A stretch of DNA of 64,000 bases, from positions 8,246,001 to 8,310,000 of the forward strand of contig NZ_JAGSHX010000006.1 of assembly GCF_018138715.1 (NCBI RefSeq), in the 5' to 3' direction. The notes beneath the pieces are model-generated. The model searched no databases. It was not told where the DNA came from and saw only the letters and a program-made list of their open reading frames with translations. The position numbers were made by a program, and so were the translations under genes. Source of the DNA: Streptomyces asiaticus (GTDB taxonomy: Bacteria > Actinomycetota > Actinomycetes > Streptomycetales > Streptomycetaceae). Shown piece by piece: positions 43,254 through 52,800 of the stretch. Each line of letters begins with the position of its first letter. The stretch's first letter is position 1.

Positions 43254-45314
43254 GTGATCACTGTGCTTGTGCTCGGGCTCAACGGCAACTTCTCCGCCGC
43301 GGACACCGATGTGGTGCCGCAGCTGGGCGAGGTGTTCTTCCACGACTCGGCGGCTTCTTTGATCCGCGACGGCGAACTCGTGGCCGCGGTGGAGGAGGAG
43401 CGGCTCAACCGGATCAAAAAGACGACGAAATTTCCCCTCAACGCGGTCCGTGAGTGTCTGGCCCTGGCCGGTGCGCGGCCCGAGGACGTCGACGCGGTGG
43501 GCTACTACTTTCCCGAGAGCCACATCGACACCGTCCTCAACCACCTCTACACCGAATATCCGCGGGTGCCCCTGCGCTACTCCCGGGAGCTGATCAGGGA
43601 GCGGCTGAAGGAGGGCCTGGACTGGGACCTGCCGGACGAGAAGCTGGTGTACGTACCGCACCACGAGGCACACGCGTACTCCTCGTATCTGCACTCCGGC
43701 ATGGACTCCGCCCTGGTCCTGGTGCTGGACGGCCGTGGCGAGCTGCACTCCGGCACCGTCTACCGCGCCGAGGGCACACAGCTGGAGAAGCTGGCCGACT
43801 ACCCCGTGGCCAAGTCACTGGGCGGGCTCTATCTGAACGCCACCTATCTGCTCGGCTACGGCTTCGGCGACGAGTACAAGGTGATGGGCCTGGCCCCCTG
43901 GGGCGACCCCGCCACCTACCGCGACACCTTCGCCAAGCTCTACACCCTCCGCGACAACGGCGAGTACGAGCTGCACGGCAACATCATGGTGCCGAACCTG
44001 GTCAGCCCGCTGTTCTACGCCGAGGGTTTCCGGCCGCGCCGCAAGGGCGAGCCGTTCACCCAGGCGCACCGCGACTTCGCCGCCGCGCTCCAGGAGACGG
44101 TCGAGAAGATCGTGCTGCACATCCTCCAGCACTGGGCGAAGACCAGCGGTCTGTCGCGCCTGTGCTTCGGCGGAGGTGTCGCCCACAACTCCAGCCTCAA
44201 CGGCCTGATCCTCAAATCCGGCCTGTTCGACGAGGTGTTCGTGCACCCCGCCTCGCACGACGCGGGCGCGGGCGAGGGCGCCGCCTACGCCGCGGCGGCG
44301 AGCCTGGGCACCCTCCAGCGGCCGAGGAGGCGGCTGCTCAGCGCGAGCCTCGGCCCGGCGCTCGGCGACCGGGAGTGGATCAGGGCCCGGCTGGCCGACT
44401 GGGCGCCGCTGATCGATGTGGAGTTCCCCGACGACGCCGTGGAGACCGCGGCCGGACTCCTCGCCGGGGGAGAGGTGCTCGGCTGGGCCTACGGCCGGTC
44501 CGAGTTCGGCCCCCGCGCCCTGGGCCACCGCAGCATCGTCGCGGACGCGCGCCCCGAGGAGAACCGCACCCGCATCAACGCCATGGTGAAGAAGCGCGAG
44601 GGCTTCCGGCCGTTCGCCCCGGTGGTCACCGCGGAGGCCGCCCCCGACTACTTCGACCTCTCCGGCGCGGAGGGCCACCACGAGTTCATGTCCTTCGTGG
44701 TGCCGGTGCTGCCGGAGCGGCGTACGGAACTCGGCGCGGTCACCCACGTGGACGGCACCGCCCGGGTGCAGGTCGTCTCGGCCGAGTCGGGCGAGCGGTT
44801 CCACCGCCTGGTACGGCGGTTCGGCGAGCTCACCGGCACCCCGGTGCTCCTCAACACCTCCTTCAACAACAACGCCGAACCCATCGTGCAGAGCCTCGAC
44901 GACGTGGTGACCAGCTTCCTCACCACCGACCTGGACGCCCTGGTGGTGGAGGACTGCCTGGTCCGCGCCAAACCCTCGCCCGACCTGGGCGCCCTGGTGC
45001 CGCGGTTCCGCCCGGTGACCCGGCTGGCCGAGCGCAGGACCGCCGGTCCTGACGCCTCGGCGGGAGCGAAGACCCACGAGATCTCCCTCGACTACGACGG
45101 CGGCCCGTCCGCGAAGGTGTCACCCGAGCTGTACGAACTGCTCGGCGCGGTGGACGGCACCACCACGCTCGGGGACCTGGCCAAGACCGTCGCGGGCGGG
45201 CTGTCGGAGGCGCTGGCCACCGAGGTGTTCGCCCTGTGGGAGCAGCGGTTCCTCACCCTGACCCCGGCCGGGGACATCGGGCCGTCGGCGGACGACGGCA
45301 CCCGGGGGCGCTGA
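43254..45314 (+). CDS. gdmN: O-carbamoyltransferase (7-O-carbamoylation)
   Basis: 686 aa, GTG start; ribosome site poor. Family stretches: [16 protein letters not shown], the metal-binding histidines in [53 protein letters not shown], the [15 protein letters not shown] block and [16 protein letters not shown]. This is the NodU/CmcH/TobZ family, which makes carbamoyl-adenylate from carbamoyl phosphate and ATP and passes it to an alcohol. In geldanamycin GdmN puts the carbamoyl on O7, and PKS module 5 here leaves a hydroxyl at C7. A 90-residue C-terminal tail follows the core. Confidence 0.93.
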   Translation: MITVLVLGLNGNFSAADTDVVPQLGEVFFHDSAASLIRDGELVAAVEEERLNRIKKTTKFPLNAVRECLALAGARPEDVDAVGYYFPESHIDTVLNHLYTEYPRVPLRYSRELIRERLKEGLDWDLPDEKLVYVPHHEAHAYSSYLHSGMDSALVLVLDGRGELHSGTVYRAEGTQLEKLADYPVAKSLGGLYLNATYLLGYGFGDEYKVMGLAPWGDPATYRDTFAKLYTLRDNGEYELHGNIMVPNLVSPLFYAEGFRPRRKGEPFTQAHRDFAAALQETVEKIVLHILQHWAKTSGLSRLCFGGGVAHNSSLNGLILKSGLFDEVFVHPASHDAGAGEGAAYAAAASLGTLQRPRRRLLSASLGPALGDREWIRARLADWAPLIDVEFPDDAVETAAGLLAGGEVLGWAYGRSEFGPRALGHRSIVADARPEENRTRINAMVKKREGFRPFAPVVTAEAAPDYFDLSGAEGHHEFMSFVVPVLPERRTELGAVTHVDGTARVQVVSAESGERFHRLVRRFGELTGTPVLLNTSFNNNAEPIVQSLDDVVTSFLTTDLDALVVEDCLVRAKPSPDLGALVPRFRPVTRLAERRTAGPDASAGAKTHEISLDYDGGPSAKVSPELYELLGAVDGTTTLGDLAKTVAGGLSEALATEVFALWEQRFLTLTPAGDIGPSADDGTRGR

Positions 45315-45318
45315 CCCG

Positions 45319-45615
45319 ATGGCGGCGGACCCGATCACCGAAGTGCACCGGGAGGTCACCCGGCTGCTGACGAAACTGGGCCGGCCCTCCGGCACCCGCC
45401 CGGACGCCCTCGTGGAGGCGTGCGTGGCCTGCCTGGAGGCCGCCCAGTGCACCGCGGCCGCCGCCACCGGCCAGGAACACCCGGACACCGGCGCCCAGGA
45501 AGCCCTCCATGCGGTCAACGCGGCCGCCCTGGCCATCAGATACGCCCTGGTCAAGGCGGGCGACGAACGCCGCCGCGCGGCCCGGACGGGGGAGAGCGTC
45601 ACCTCGGACACCTAG
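45319..45615 (+). CDS. Small hypothetical protein after the carbamoyltransferase gene
   Basis: 98 aa. Starts 4 bp after the gdmN stop, so it should be translated from the same message. Mostly helical, with three Cys (EACVACLEAAQC). No family recognised. Its stop shares a CTAG with the stop of the convergent HTH gene. A helper role in tailoring is possible only by position. Confidence 0.65.
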   Translation: MAADPITEVHREVTRLLTKLGRPSGTRPDALVEACVACLEAAQCTAAAATGQEHPDTGAQEALHAVNAAALAIRYALVKAGDERRRAARTGESVTSDT

Positions 45616-45938
45616 TCGCTCCGCTGGATGTGCCCCGACCTGCCGTCGCTCTTGCGCGGCGCCTCTCCCGAGGTGCCATCAGACCCCGCCCCCGGCCGCG
45701 AAGCGGGATGCGGGGTCTTCGCACGCCGCCGCGTGTGCTTCTTGTGCGCGGACTGCCGCGAGATACCGAGCGGCTCGGCGATGTCGCCCCAGGCCCAGCC
45801 AAGTTCCCGGGCCCGGTCGACCTGGAGCGCCTCCATCTCGTCGACGAGCCTCCGCAGCGCTCGTACGGCGGCCAGCCCTTCGCGGATCTTGTCCGACGTC
45901 GCGGCCGCGACGAGCTCGTTCACCTCGGATTCGTCCAT
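45612..45938 (-). CDS. Small helix-turn-helix regulator
   Basis: 108 aa. An N-terminal helix pair (about residues 1-45) leads into a helix-turn-helix WAWGDIAEPLGISRQSAHKKH, then a basic, disordered tail. The Met start is next to the first of three palindromic operator-like sites in the divergent region to the exporter pseudogene. Such small HTH proteins often repress themselves and the neighbouring gene. Ends by overlapping the 98-aa gene by 4 bp. Confidence 0.75.
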   Translation of the reverse strand: MDESEVNELVAAATSDKIREGLAAVRALRRLVDEMEALQVDRARELGWAWGDIAEPLGISRQSAHKKHTRRRAKTPHPASRPGAGSDGTSGEAPRKSDGRSGHIQRSD

Positions 45939-45940
45939 AT

Positions 45941-45958
45941 TGTCAACCCAAGCTGACG
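45941..45958. promoter_or_regulatory. Operator-like palindrome 1
   Basis: TGTCAACCCAAGCTGACG, the weakest of three copies of an 18-bp inverted repeat, immediately upstream of the HTH gene start. Confidence 0.65.
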
Positions 45959-45991
45959 CTCCGGTCGGCCGTCAAGGATCTCGGCGAGGCT

Positions 45992-46009
45992 TGTCAGCTT
46001 AGGTTGACA
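45992..46009. promoter_or_regulatory. Operator-like palindrome 2
   Basis: TGTCAGCTTAGGTTGACA, second copy of the inverted repeat between the HTH gene and the exporter. Confidence 0.75.
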
Positions 46010-46018
46010 CGCAGAGGT

Positions 46019-46036
46019 TGTCAGCCTAGGTTGACG
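46019..46036. promoter_or_regulatory. Operator-like palindrome 3
   Basis: TGTCAGCCTAGGTTGACG, 27 bp after the second copy and nearest the exporter start. The three copies share TGTCA(A/G)C and TGAC arms. Confidence 0.75.
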
Positions 46037-46083
46037 CGAGCCCGGGCATGAATCCGCGCCCACCGATCGGGAGGAGGGATGCC

Positions 46084-47464
46084 ATGCCGCGCGCTCAGGC
46101 AGCGCACGCCGTGGACATCGATGATCCGCCCCCACCTCGTAAACAGGCGGTCCTGGTCTTCCTGGGGCTGATGCTCGCCATGCTTCTGGGGACGCTGGAC
46201 ACCCAGATCGTCGCCACCGCCATGCCGACCATCAGCGGTGACCTCGGTGGCGTCGAACAGTTCGCCTGGGTCAGCACCGCGTATCTGCTGACCTTCAGCG
46301 TGACCACGCCGCTGTACGGAAAGCTCGGCGACCTCCTCGGACGCAAGCGCGTCTTCGTCTTCGCCATCGTGGTCTTCCTGATCGGCTCCGCGCTGTGCGG
46401 TGTGGCCGGGTCGATGACCCAACTCATCGCGTTCCGCGCCGTGCAGGGCACCGGCGGGGGCGGGCTCACCGTCTCGATCTTCGCGATCCTCGGCGACCTG
46501 TTCAGCCCCCGCGAGGGCGCCCGCTACCAGAGCTACGCCACCGCCACCTTCGCCGTATCCAGCGTCAGCGGGCCCCTGCTCGGCGGATTGATCACCGACC
46601 ACCTCGGCTGGCGCTGGACCTTCTTCCTCAACATGCCGGTCGGCGCGACCGCCCTGCTGATGGTGACCGTCTTCCTGCCACTGCCCGACCGTCGCGGGAC
46701 CCCGCGGGTCGACTACGCGGGCATCATCACGCTCGGAGGCGCCGTGAGCTGCCTGGTGCTGCTCACCAACTGGGCGGGCACCGCGTACGCATGGGGCTCC
46801 ACCGTCATCGTCGGGCTGGCGATCGCCGTTCTCGCCCTGGGCCTGCTCTGGTTCGTGGCGGAGCGCCGAGCGCGCGAACCGGTCGTTCCCCCGCGCATGT
46901 TCACCAGCTCCACCTTTGCCATCTCCAACGCGGTGGCGTTCGTCGGCGGTTTCATCTCCATCGGCGCACTGAACTACCTCGCTCTGTACCTCCAGATGGT
47001 GACGGGCACCAGCCCGCAGCACGCCGGCCTGCTGATGCTTCCGATGACGGCCGGAATGCTCCTGGCCACCATGGCCACCGGCCACCTCATGGCCACGACG
47101 GGTCAGTACAAGTGGTATCCCGCCGCGAGCATGGCCGTGTCCGCGGTGGCCCTGTACCTGCTGTCGACCATGACGGCCGGCACCGGCTTCGCCGTCGCCT
47201 CCGCCTTCATGGCCGTACTCGGTCTGGGCGCCGGCCTCTCCCAGCAGGTCACCGTCGTCGCCTCGCAGAGCGCGGTCGAGGTGCGTGACGGTGCGCCGTA
47301 TGCCGGAAGCCGCGCGGGACGCCTACACCTCGGCGTACGCCGACTCCCTGTCCAGCGTCTTCCTCACCGCCCTGCCACTCACCCTGGTCGGCCTGGTCTG
47401 CGCGCTCTTCCTGAAGAAGCTCCCACTCCGTGCCGGTGGCGGACCGGGCAGGGGCCGGCGATGA
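46084..47464 (+). pseudogene. Disrupted DHA2-family (EmrB/QacA-type) drug exporter
   Basis: ATG at 46084 with GGGAGGAGGG before it (an in-frame ATG at 46048 lacks one). The frame encodes an intact major-facilitator start (LMLAMLLGTLDTQIVATAMPTI, KLGDLLGRKRVFVFAI) up to VVASQSAVEVRD at about 47289. There the frame is lost: the typical C-terminal end (MPEAARDAYTSAYADSL ... LVGLVCALFLKKLPLRAG) continues in another frame from about 47290 to 47464. The join also skips residues, since family members have a further membrane pair between these parts. So a deletion with frameshift removed about 50-80 residues. It was probably the cluster's efflux pump. Confidence 0.8.
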
Positions 47465-47479
47465 CCAGGCGGGGGAGCC

Positions 47480-49120
47480 TTACGAGCGGTGGGTGGGGGG
47501 CGGGTTCAGCTGCGTGGCCAAGTCGTCCACCAGGGAGTGGAGTTCGTCCTCGTCCCTCGCGATGCCGAACAGGTAGAAGTCCGGGCGTACCAGCACCGCC
47601 AGCGCGTCCATCTCCGACAGGTAGGGCAGGTATCGGTCCTCCACGTCCAGCGCGTCCCGTGGGGCCAGGTCGGCCGTGGGTGTGTCCGCGGGGACCATGC
47701 GGACCAGTCGGGTGCCGATGCCGTCGAGGAACTTCAGGCGTCGTGCGTCCAGCGCCGGGACCACGTCCTCGGCGTAGAGGAGGACGAAACCGGTGCCCAC
47801 CACGTCGTCGAACAGGCCGGTGGTCCCCGCGCGGCGGACTCGCCACTGGGGGCCCGCCTGGCCGGCGTACGGTGCCGGGCGGCCCTGACCGTCCTTTCGC
47901 AGCAGCCCGTCCACGAGCGGCTTCACCACGGAGCGGCGGGCGGCGCTCGGGCCGATGTTGCGTTTGCGTGCGGCCAGCATCGCCGCGTCACGGTCCGCCG
48001 CCGCGGCCGGGTCCGCCATGCACACCACCCGGCCCAGGCCCACCGACATCTCCACCGCGTGCCGCACATGTGCCCGCCGCTCGGTGGTGTAGGTGTCCAG
48101 CAGCGTCGGTGCCGCGTGTCCGCCGAGGACCAGGTCCAGCTTCCAGGCCAGGTTGGCCGCGTCACGGAAGCCCGAGCACATGCCCTGCCCCGCGAACGGC
48201 GGCATGAGGTGTGCCGAGTCCCCGGCCAGCAGCATCCGTCCGGCCCGCCAGCGCTCGGCCCAGCGGGCCTGGAAGGTGTAGACCGCGTGCCGGTCCAGGA
48301 CGCCGTTGTCGGGCGTCACATCGAACAGCCGCAGCAGCTCCCAGGCGCTCTCCACGGTGCCGAAGTGGTCGGGGTCGTCCGCGGGCACCCGCATGAACTC
48401 GTACCGCCGGTGGCCGGGGCCCGCGGACACCGCCGTCCGGGGGCGTGCCGGGTCGCAGATCTCCAGGTTGTTCGGCCGGAACTCGCGGTGTTCGTGCAAC
48501 CGCACGTCGCAGATCAGCCAGTCGTACGAGAAGTCCAGGTCCGTCATGGTGGTGCCGACACCCGTCCGCACCAGGCTGTTCGCGCCGTCGCAGCCGACCA
48601 CCCACAGCGCGGTGAGGCCCGTCTTCTCCCCGTCCGGGCCGACCACGGTCAAGGTCACACGGTCGCCGTCGTCCGCGAGTCCCACCGCCTCGTATCCGCG
48701 CAGGATCCGCAGCGGTGGCAACGTCGCCCCGTGCTCGATCAGCGCGGACTCCAGGGCGGGTTGATAGGCGGACAGCGCCTCCGGCCAGGTGCAGTGGCCC
48801 CGGTCGGCCACCTCGTGGTCGATCAGCGTCTCGCCCTTGGTGTTCTGCCAGGCGTGGTCCCGCGCGGGTTCGGTGAACTTGTCGAGCGAGTCGCCGATCC
48901 CGGCCGAGGCCAGAATGCGCGCGGCCTCACTGTCGAACCCGACCGCCCGGGGGTGCCGGTACGGCTCCGGCCAGCGCTCCACCACCGTCACCCGCCGGCC
49001 GCGCTGGGCCAGCAGCGCCGACAGCAGCTGGCCCACCGGCCCATAGCCGACGATCAGCACCTCGGCCTCGATGCCGTCCGTCTCTCGCGCGGTGTCCACC
49101 GCCGTCTCCCTCCCGCTCAT
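47480..49120 (-). CDS. gdmM: FAD-dependent aromatic monooxygenase
   Basis: 546 aa. FAD loop VLIVGYGPVGQLLSALLAQRG, DG motif VGCDGANSLVRTG, and GD motif LLAGDSAHLMPPFAGQGMCSG: a class A flavoprotein hydroxylase of the MhpA type. In geldanamycin biosynthesis GdmM is needed for oxidation of the benzenoid ring toward the quinone. The ATG at 49120 overlaps the amide synthase stop by 4 bp, so it belongs to the PKS transcript. It ends 15 bp from the exporter pseudogene, convergent. Confidence 0.9.
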   Translation of the reverse strand: MSGRETAVDTARETDGIEAEVLIVGYGPVGQLLSALLAQRGRRVTVVERWPEPYRHPRAVGFDSEAARILASAGIGDSLDKFTEPARDHAWQNTKGETLIDHEVADRGHCTWPEALSAYQPALESALIEHGATLPPLRILRGYEAVGLADDGDRVTLTVVGPDGEKTGLTALWVVGCDGANSLVRTGVGTTMTDLDFSYDWLICDVRLHEHREFRPNNLEICDPARPRTAVSAGPGHRRYEFMRVPADDPDHFGTVESAWELLRLFDVTPDNGVLDRHAVYTFQARWAERWRAGRMLLAGDSAHLMPPFAGQGMCSGFRDAANLAWKLDLVLGGHAAPTLLDTYTTERRAHVRHAVEMSVGLGRVVCMADPAAAADRDAAMLAARKRNIGPSAARRSVVKPLVDGLLRKDGQGRPAPYAGQAGPQWRVRRAGTTGLFDDVVGTGFVLLYAEDVVPALDARRLKFLDGIGTRLVRMVPADTPTADLAPRDALDVEDRYLPYLSEMDALAVLVRPDFYLFGIARDEDELHSLVDDLATQLNPPPTHRS

Positions 49121-49890
49121 GCGCCCGCCAGGATCAGATCGACCACGTCCTGGAATTCGTCCGCCTTCACCAGCACCTTGGTGCGCTCCACCCCGTCCTC
49201 GACGGTGAAGTAGCGCCTGCCGATGAGCACGATCTTCCCGTTGTCCGTGGCCCGGCTGCGGAAGGTGGTTCCCGCGAGCACCGAGTCCTGCGCGTAGTCG
49301 TCCAGGCTGTCCAGCCGCACCGCGTCCCAGCCGGACGGATCGGCCAGCTCCGGCCGGAACCGGTACACCGGCTGCCAGTCGCTCTCCTTGGGCCGCCGTT
49401 CCACCACCCGGTAGCCGTCGTGTTCGGTCACGCGGTACGAGCAGCCGTACTGGTGCTGCTCCTCCTCGGACAGGTACAGCGGCTCCGCATACGACGGCCC
49501 GGGGAAGCCGACGTCCACGAGGTGGGTCCGGCCATCGAGGTGGACCAGGTCGAAGGTGTGCTCCCGCTCCGGGCCGAAGGTCCCGTTCGCCTGCCGCACC
49601 GCGGCCGCCACCATGCGCACGTCGTAGCCGAGTTCGGCCAGCAGCGTGTGGAACAGCCGGTTGAGCTCGTAGCACACTCCGCCATGGCCCTCGGTCACCA
49701 CGTGCTCGAACACCACGTCCAGCGGGACGTTCGTGAGGTGCCGCGAGGCCGGGAGCCGGTCGGGGGCCGTGGAGTTGTCGTACGGGACCGCCATGAGATG
49801 CCGTTTGTGCAGATGCCGGAGGGTGTCGAGGGTCGGTGGGGGTGTGCCCTCCACCCCGATGCGCCGCAGATACTTCGCCACGTCGAACAT
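49117..49890 (-). CDS. gdmF: Ansamycin amide synthase (RifF-type, arylamine N-acetyltransferase family)
   Basis: 257 aa. The catalytic triad is at Cys73 (GHGGVCYELNRLF), His111 (EREHTFDLV) and Asp126 (HLVDVGFPG), the same spacing as in RifF. It takes the finished polyketide from the last ACP and closes the macrolactam with the arylamine of the starter, replacing a thioesterase. The start is 8 bp after the PKS stop and the end overlaps gdmM, so it is strongly coupled to both. Confidence 0.94.
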   Translation of the reverse strand: MFDVAKYLRRIGVEGTPPPTLDTLRHLHKRHLMAVPYDNSTAPDRLPASRHLTNVPLDVVFEHVVTEGHGGVCYELNRLFHTLLAELGYDVRMVAAAVRQANGTFGPEREHTFDLVHLDGRTHLVDVGFPGPSYAEPLYLSEEEQHQYGCSYRVTEHDGYRVVERRPKESDWQPVYRFRPELADPSGWDAVRLDSLDDYAQDSVLAGTTFRSRATDNGKIVLIGRRYFTVEDGVERTKVLVKADEFQDVVDLILAGA

Positions 49891-49898
49891 GCTGTGTG

Positions 49899-52800
49899 TC
49901 ACCTCTCCGTGCTCTGGTCGTCGTCTTCGGCCGCTTCCCGGGCCGCCACGTCCGTGTCCGTGGTGGCGGCGCTCAGCGCGAGCTGGTCCTGGAGGTGCTC
50001 GGCGGCCATCGACGGGGTGGGGTAGTCGAACAGCATCGCCGCCGCGAGCTGGAGGCCGGTGGCGGTGTTGAGGCGGTTGCGCAGTTCCACCGCGGTCAGC
50101 GAGTCGAACCCGATCTCGAAGAGGGCGTCGTCCGGCCCCACCGCGTCCGGCGTGGCGTGTCCGAGGACGGCCGCGGCTTCGGCGCGGACGAGTTCGGTGA
50201 GGCGCTGGTGCCGCTGAGTCGGGTCGAGGGCGGCCAGCCGCTCGGCGAGGGACGGGGCGTCGGCCTCGGGCTGGGCCGAGGTGTGGGCGGTGGGACGGTG
50301 CCGGCCGCGTATGAGGGTGCGCAGCAGGGGCGGCAGGGTGTGCGGGCCGGTGTTGTTCTGGAGGGCGGCGAGATCGAGTTTGAGGGGTACGAGGTGAGGG
50401 TGAGGGGCGGCGAGCGCGGTGTCGAGGAGGCGCATGCCGTCGGCGTCGGTCAGGGGGATGACACCGCTGTCGCGGGTGCGTTGCTGCTGGGTGGTGGTCA
50501 TCCCGGCGGTGAGTGCGCTGGTGGTTTCCCACAGGCCCCAGGCGAGTGAGGTGGCGGGGAGTCCGGCGGCGTGACGCTGCTGGGCGAGGGCGTCGGCGTA
50601 GGTGTTGGCGGCGGCGTAGTTGGCTTGGCCGGGGGTGCCGAGGGTGCCGGTGGCGGAGGAGTAGACGACGAAGGCGGCCAGGTCGTGATTGTCGTGGGTG
50701 AGGTCGTGGAGGTGGGTGAGGGCGTCGACCTTGGGGCGGAGGACGGTGTCGAGGCGGTCGGGGGTGAGGTCGGTGAGGAGTGCGTCGTCGAGGGTTCCGG
50801 CGGTGTGGATGATGGCGGTGAGGGGGTGGTCGGCTGGGATGTCGGCGAGGAGGGTGGTGAGTTGGTCGCGGTCGGCGGTGTCGCAGGCGGCGATGCGGAC
50901 GTGTGCGCCGAGTTCGGTGAGTTCGGTGGTGAGGTCCGTGGCGCCGGGGGCGTCGGGGCCCTGGCGGCTGGTCAGGAGGAGGTGGCGGGCTCCGTGGTGG
51001 GTGATGAGGTGGCGGGCGGTGAGGGCGCCGAGGGTGCCGGTGCCGCCGGTGATGAGGACGGTGCCCTCGGGGTTCAGGGCGAGGGGCTCGGGTGTGGTGG
51101 CGGGGGCGGGCGTCAGTTGGGGGGTGTAGGCGGTGGCGTCACGGAGGGCGAGCTGGGCCTCGGCGGCGGCGAGCGCGGTGGGCAGGACCCGGTGGGAGTG
51201 GTCGTCGGTGTCGATGAGCTGGATACGCCCGGGGTGCTCGGACTGGGCCGAGCGGACCAGACCCCAGACGGCGGCCGCGGCCGGGTCGGTGACCTCGGCG
51301 GTGTCGTGGACGGCCATGGCGCCGTGGGTGAGGACGACCAGGCGGGTCTCCGCCAGTTCGGGCCGGTCCACCCACTGCCGCAGCAGCTCCAGGACCCGGG
51401 CACAGAGCGCGTGCGTACGGTCGATGGACCCGGTCTTCTCCGGCACCCAGGCGGACACGTCGGCGACGAGCACGGCGGGCCGCTCCCCGGCCTCCACCAT
51501 CTCCATGGCCGCCACGGCCTCGGAGACATCGGCATAGCCCGGCGGGGAGTCCGGGAGTCGGCTCTCCCCGAGCGCGGCCCACCGCGCTTCCGTGGCGTCG
51601 AGCCCGCATTCGGACCAGCCGACCGCCCACAGAGCATTGCCGCCCGACGCGGCGGACAGCGCGCGCAACTGGTCGGGTGTGGTCTCCCGGAGCTGGAGGG
51701 AGCCGATCGTGGCCACCGGAACGCCCTGCGGATCGATGATCCGTACGCACAGCCCGTCCCCGTCGGACACCGTCGCCCGCACCCGTACCGCGGTGGCGCC
51801 CACGGCGTGGAGCCGCACATCGGTCCAGGCGAACGGCAGCATCGTGGGCCGCTCACCATCGGACTGGAAGCAGAAGTTCCCGGCGTGCAGGGTGGCGTCC
51901 AGCAGCGCCGGATGGATGCCGAACCGCCCGGCGACCCCGGTCTGCTCCTCCGGCACGGACACCTCGGCGAACACCTCGTCGTCCCGCTTCCACACCGCCC
52001 TCAGCCCGCGGAACGCCGGGCCGTACTCGTACCCGACCTCGGCCAGGTGCTCGTAGAAACCCTCGAGGGCGACGGGCTCCGAGCCCTCGGGCGGCCACGG
52101 CTGAGCGTTCTCGGGCGGCGGGGTCGTGGCTCCTGCGGTCAGGGTGCCGGTGGCGTGCTCGGTCCACTGCCGTATGCCCTCCGGGCGCGAGTAGACCCCC
52201 ACCTTGCGGCGCCCGCGTTCCTCGCCACCGACGAGCACCTGGACGTGCAGCGTGCCCTCGTCCGGTACCGTCATCGGCCGGCTGATGACCAGCTCCTCCA
52301 GGGTGGGCGTGTCCGCCTCGTCCCCGGCGCGCACCGCCAGCTCGACCATCGCCGTACCGGGGAGCAGGACGGTGCCGGAGACGGCGTGGTCGGCCAGCCA
52401 GGGGTGGCTGTGCAGGGAGAGACGCCCGGTGAGCAGCACACCTCCGGTGTCGGGCACGCTCACCACGGCCCCGACCAGCGGATGGCCGGTGTCCTCCAGC
52501 CCCACGGCACGGACGTCGCCCGGACCGCCGCGGTCCAGCCAGAACGTCTCGTGTTCGAAGGGGTAGGTGGGGAGCGGGATGGGGGAGGGTTGTGATCCGG
52601 TGTACGCGGTGGGCCAGTCCATTGGTGTTCCCCTGGTGGACAGTTCGGCGAGGTGGGTGAGGAAGCGGGTGGGGGTGTCGTCGTCGCGGCGGAGGGTGCC
52701 GGTGACGGTGGTGGTGTGGAGGGTGTTGGTGGTTTCGAGGGTTTCTTGGATGGCGGTGGTGAGGACGGGGTGGGGGCTGACTTCGATGTAGGTGCGGTAG

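Noticed and set aside
47465..48207. Continuation of the exporter frame across the monooxygenase gene
   Set aside because: After about 47290 the frame encodes Arg/Pro-rich noise antisense to gdmM. It is a by-product of the frameshift, not a fusion protein.
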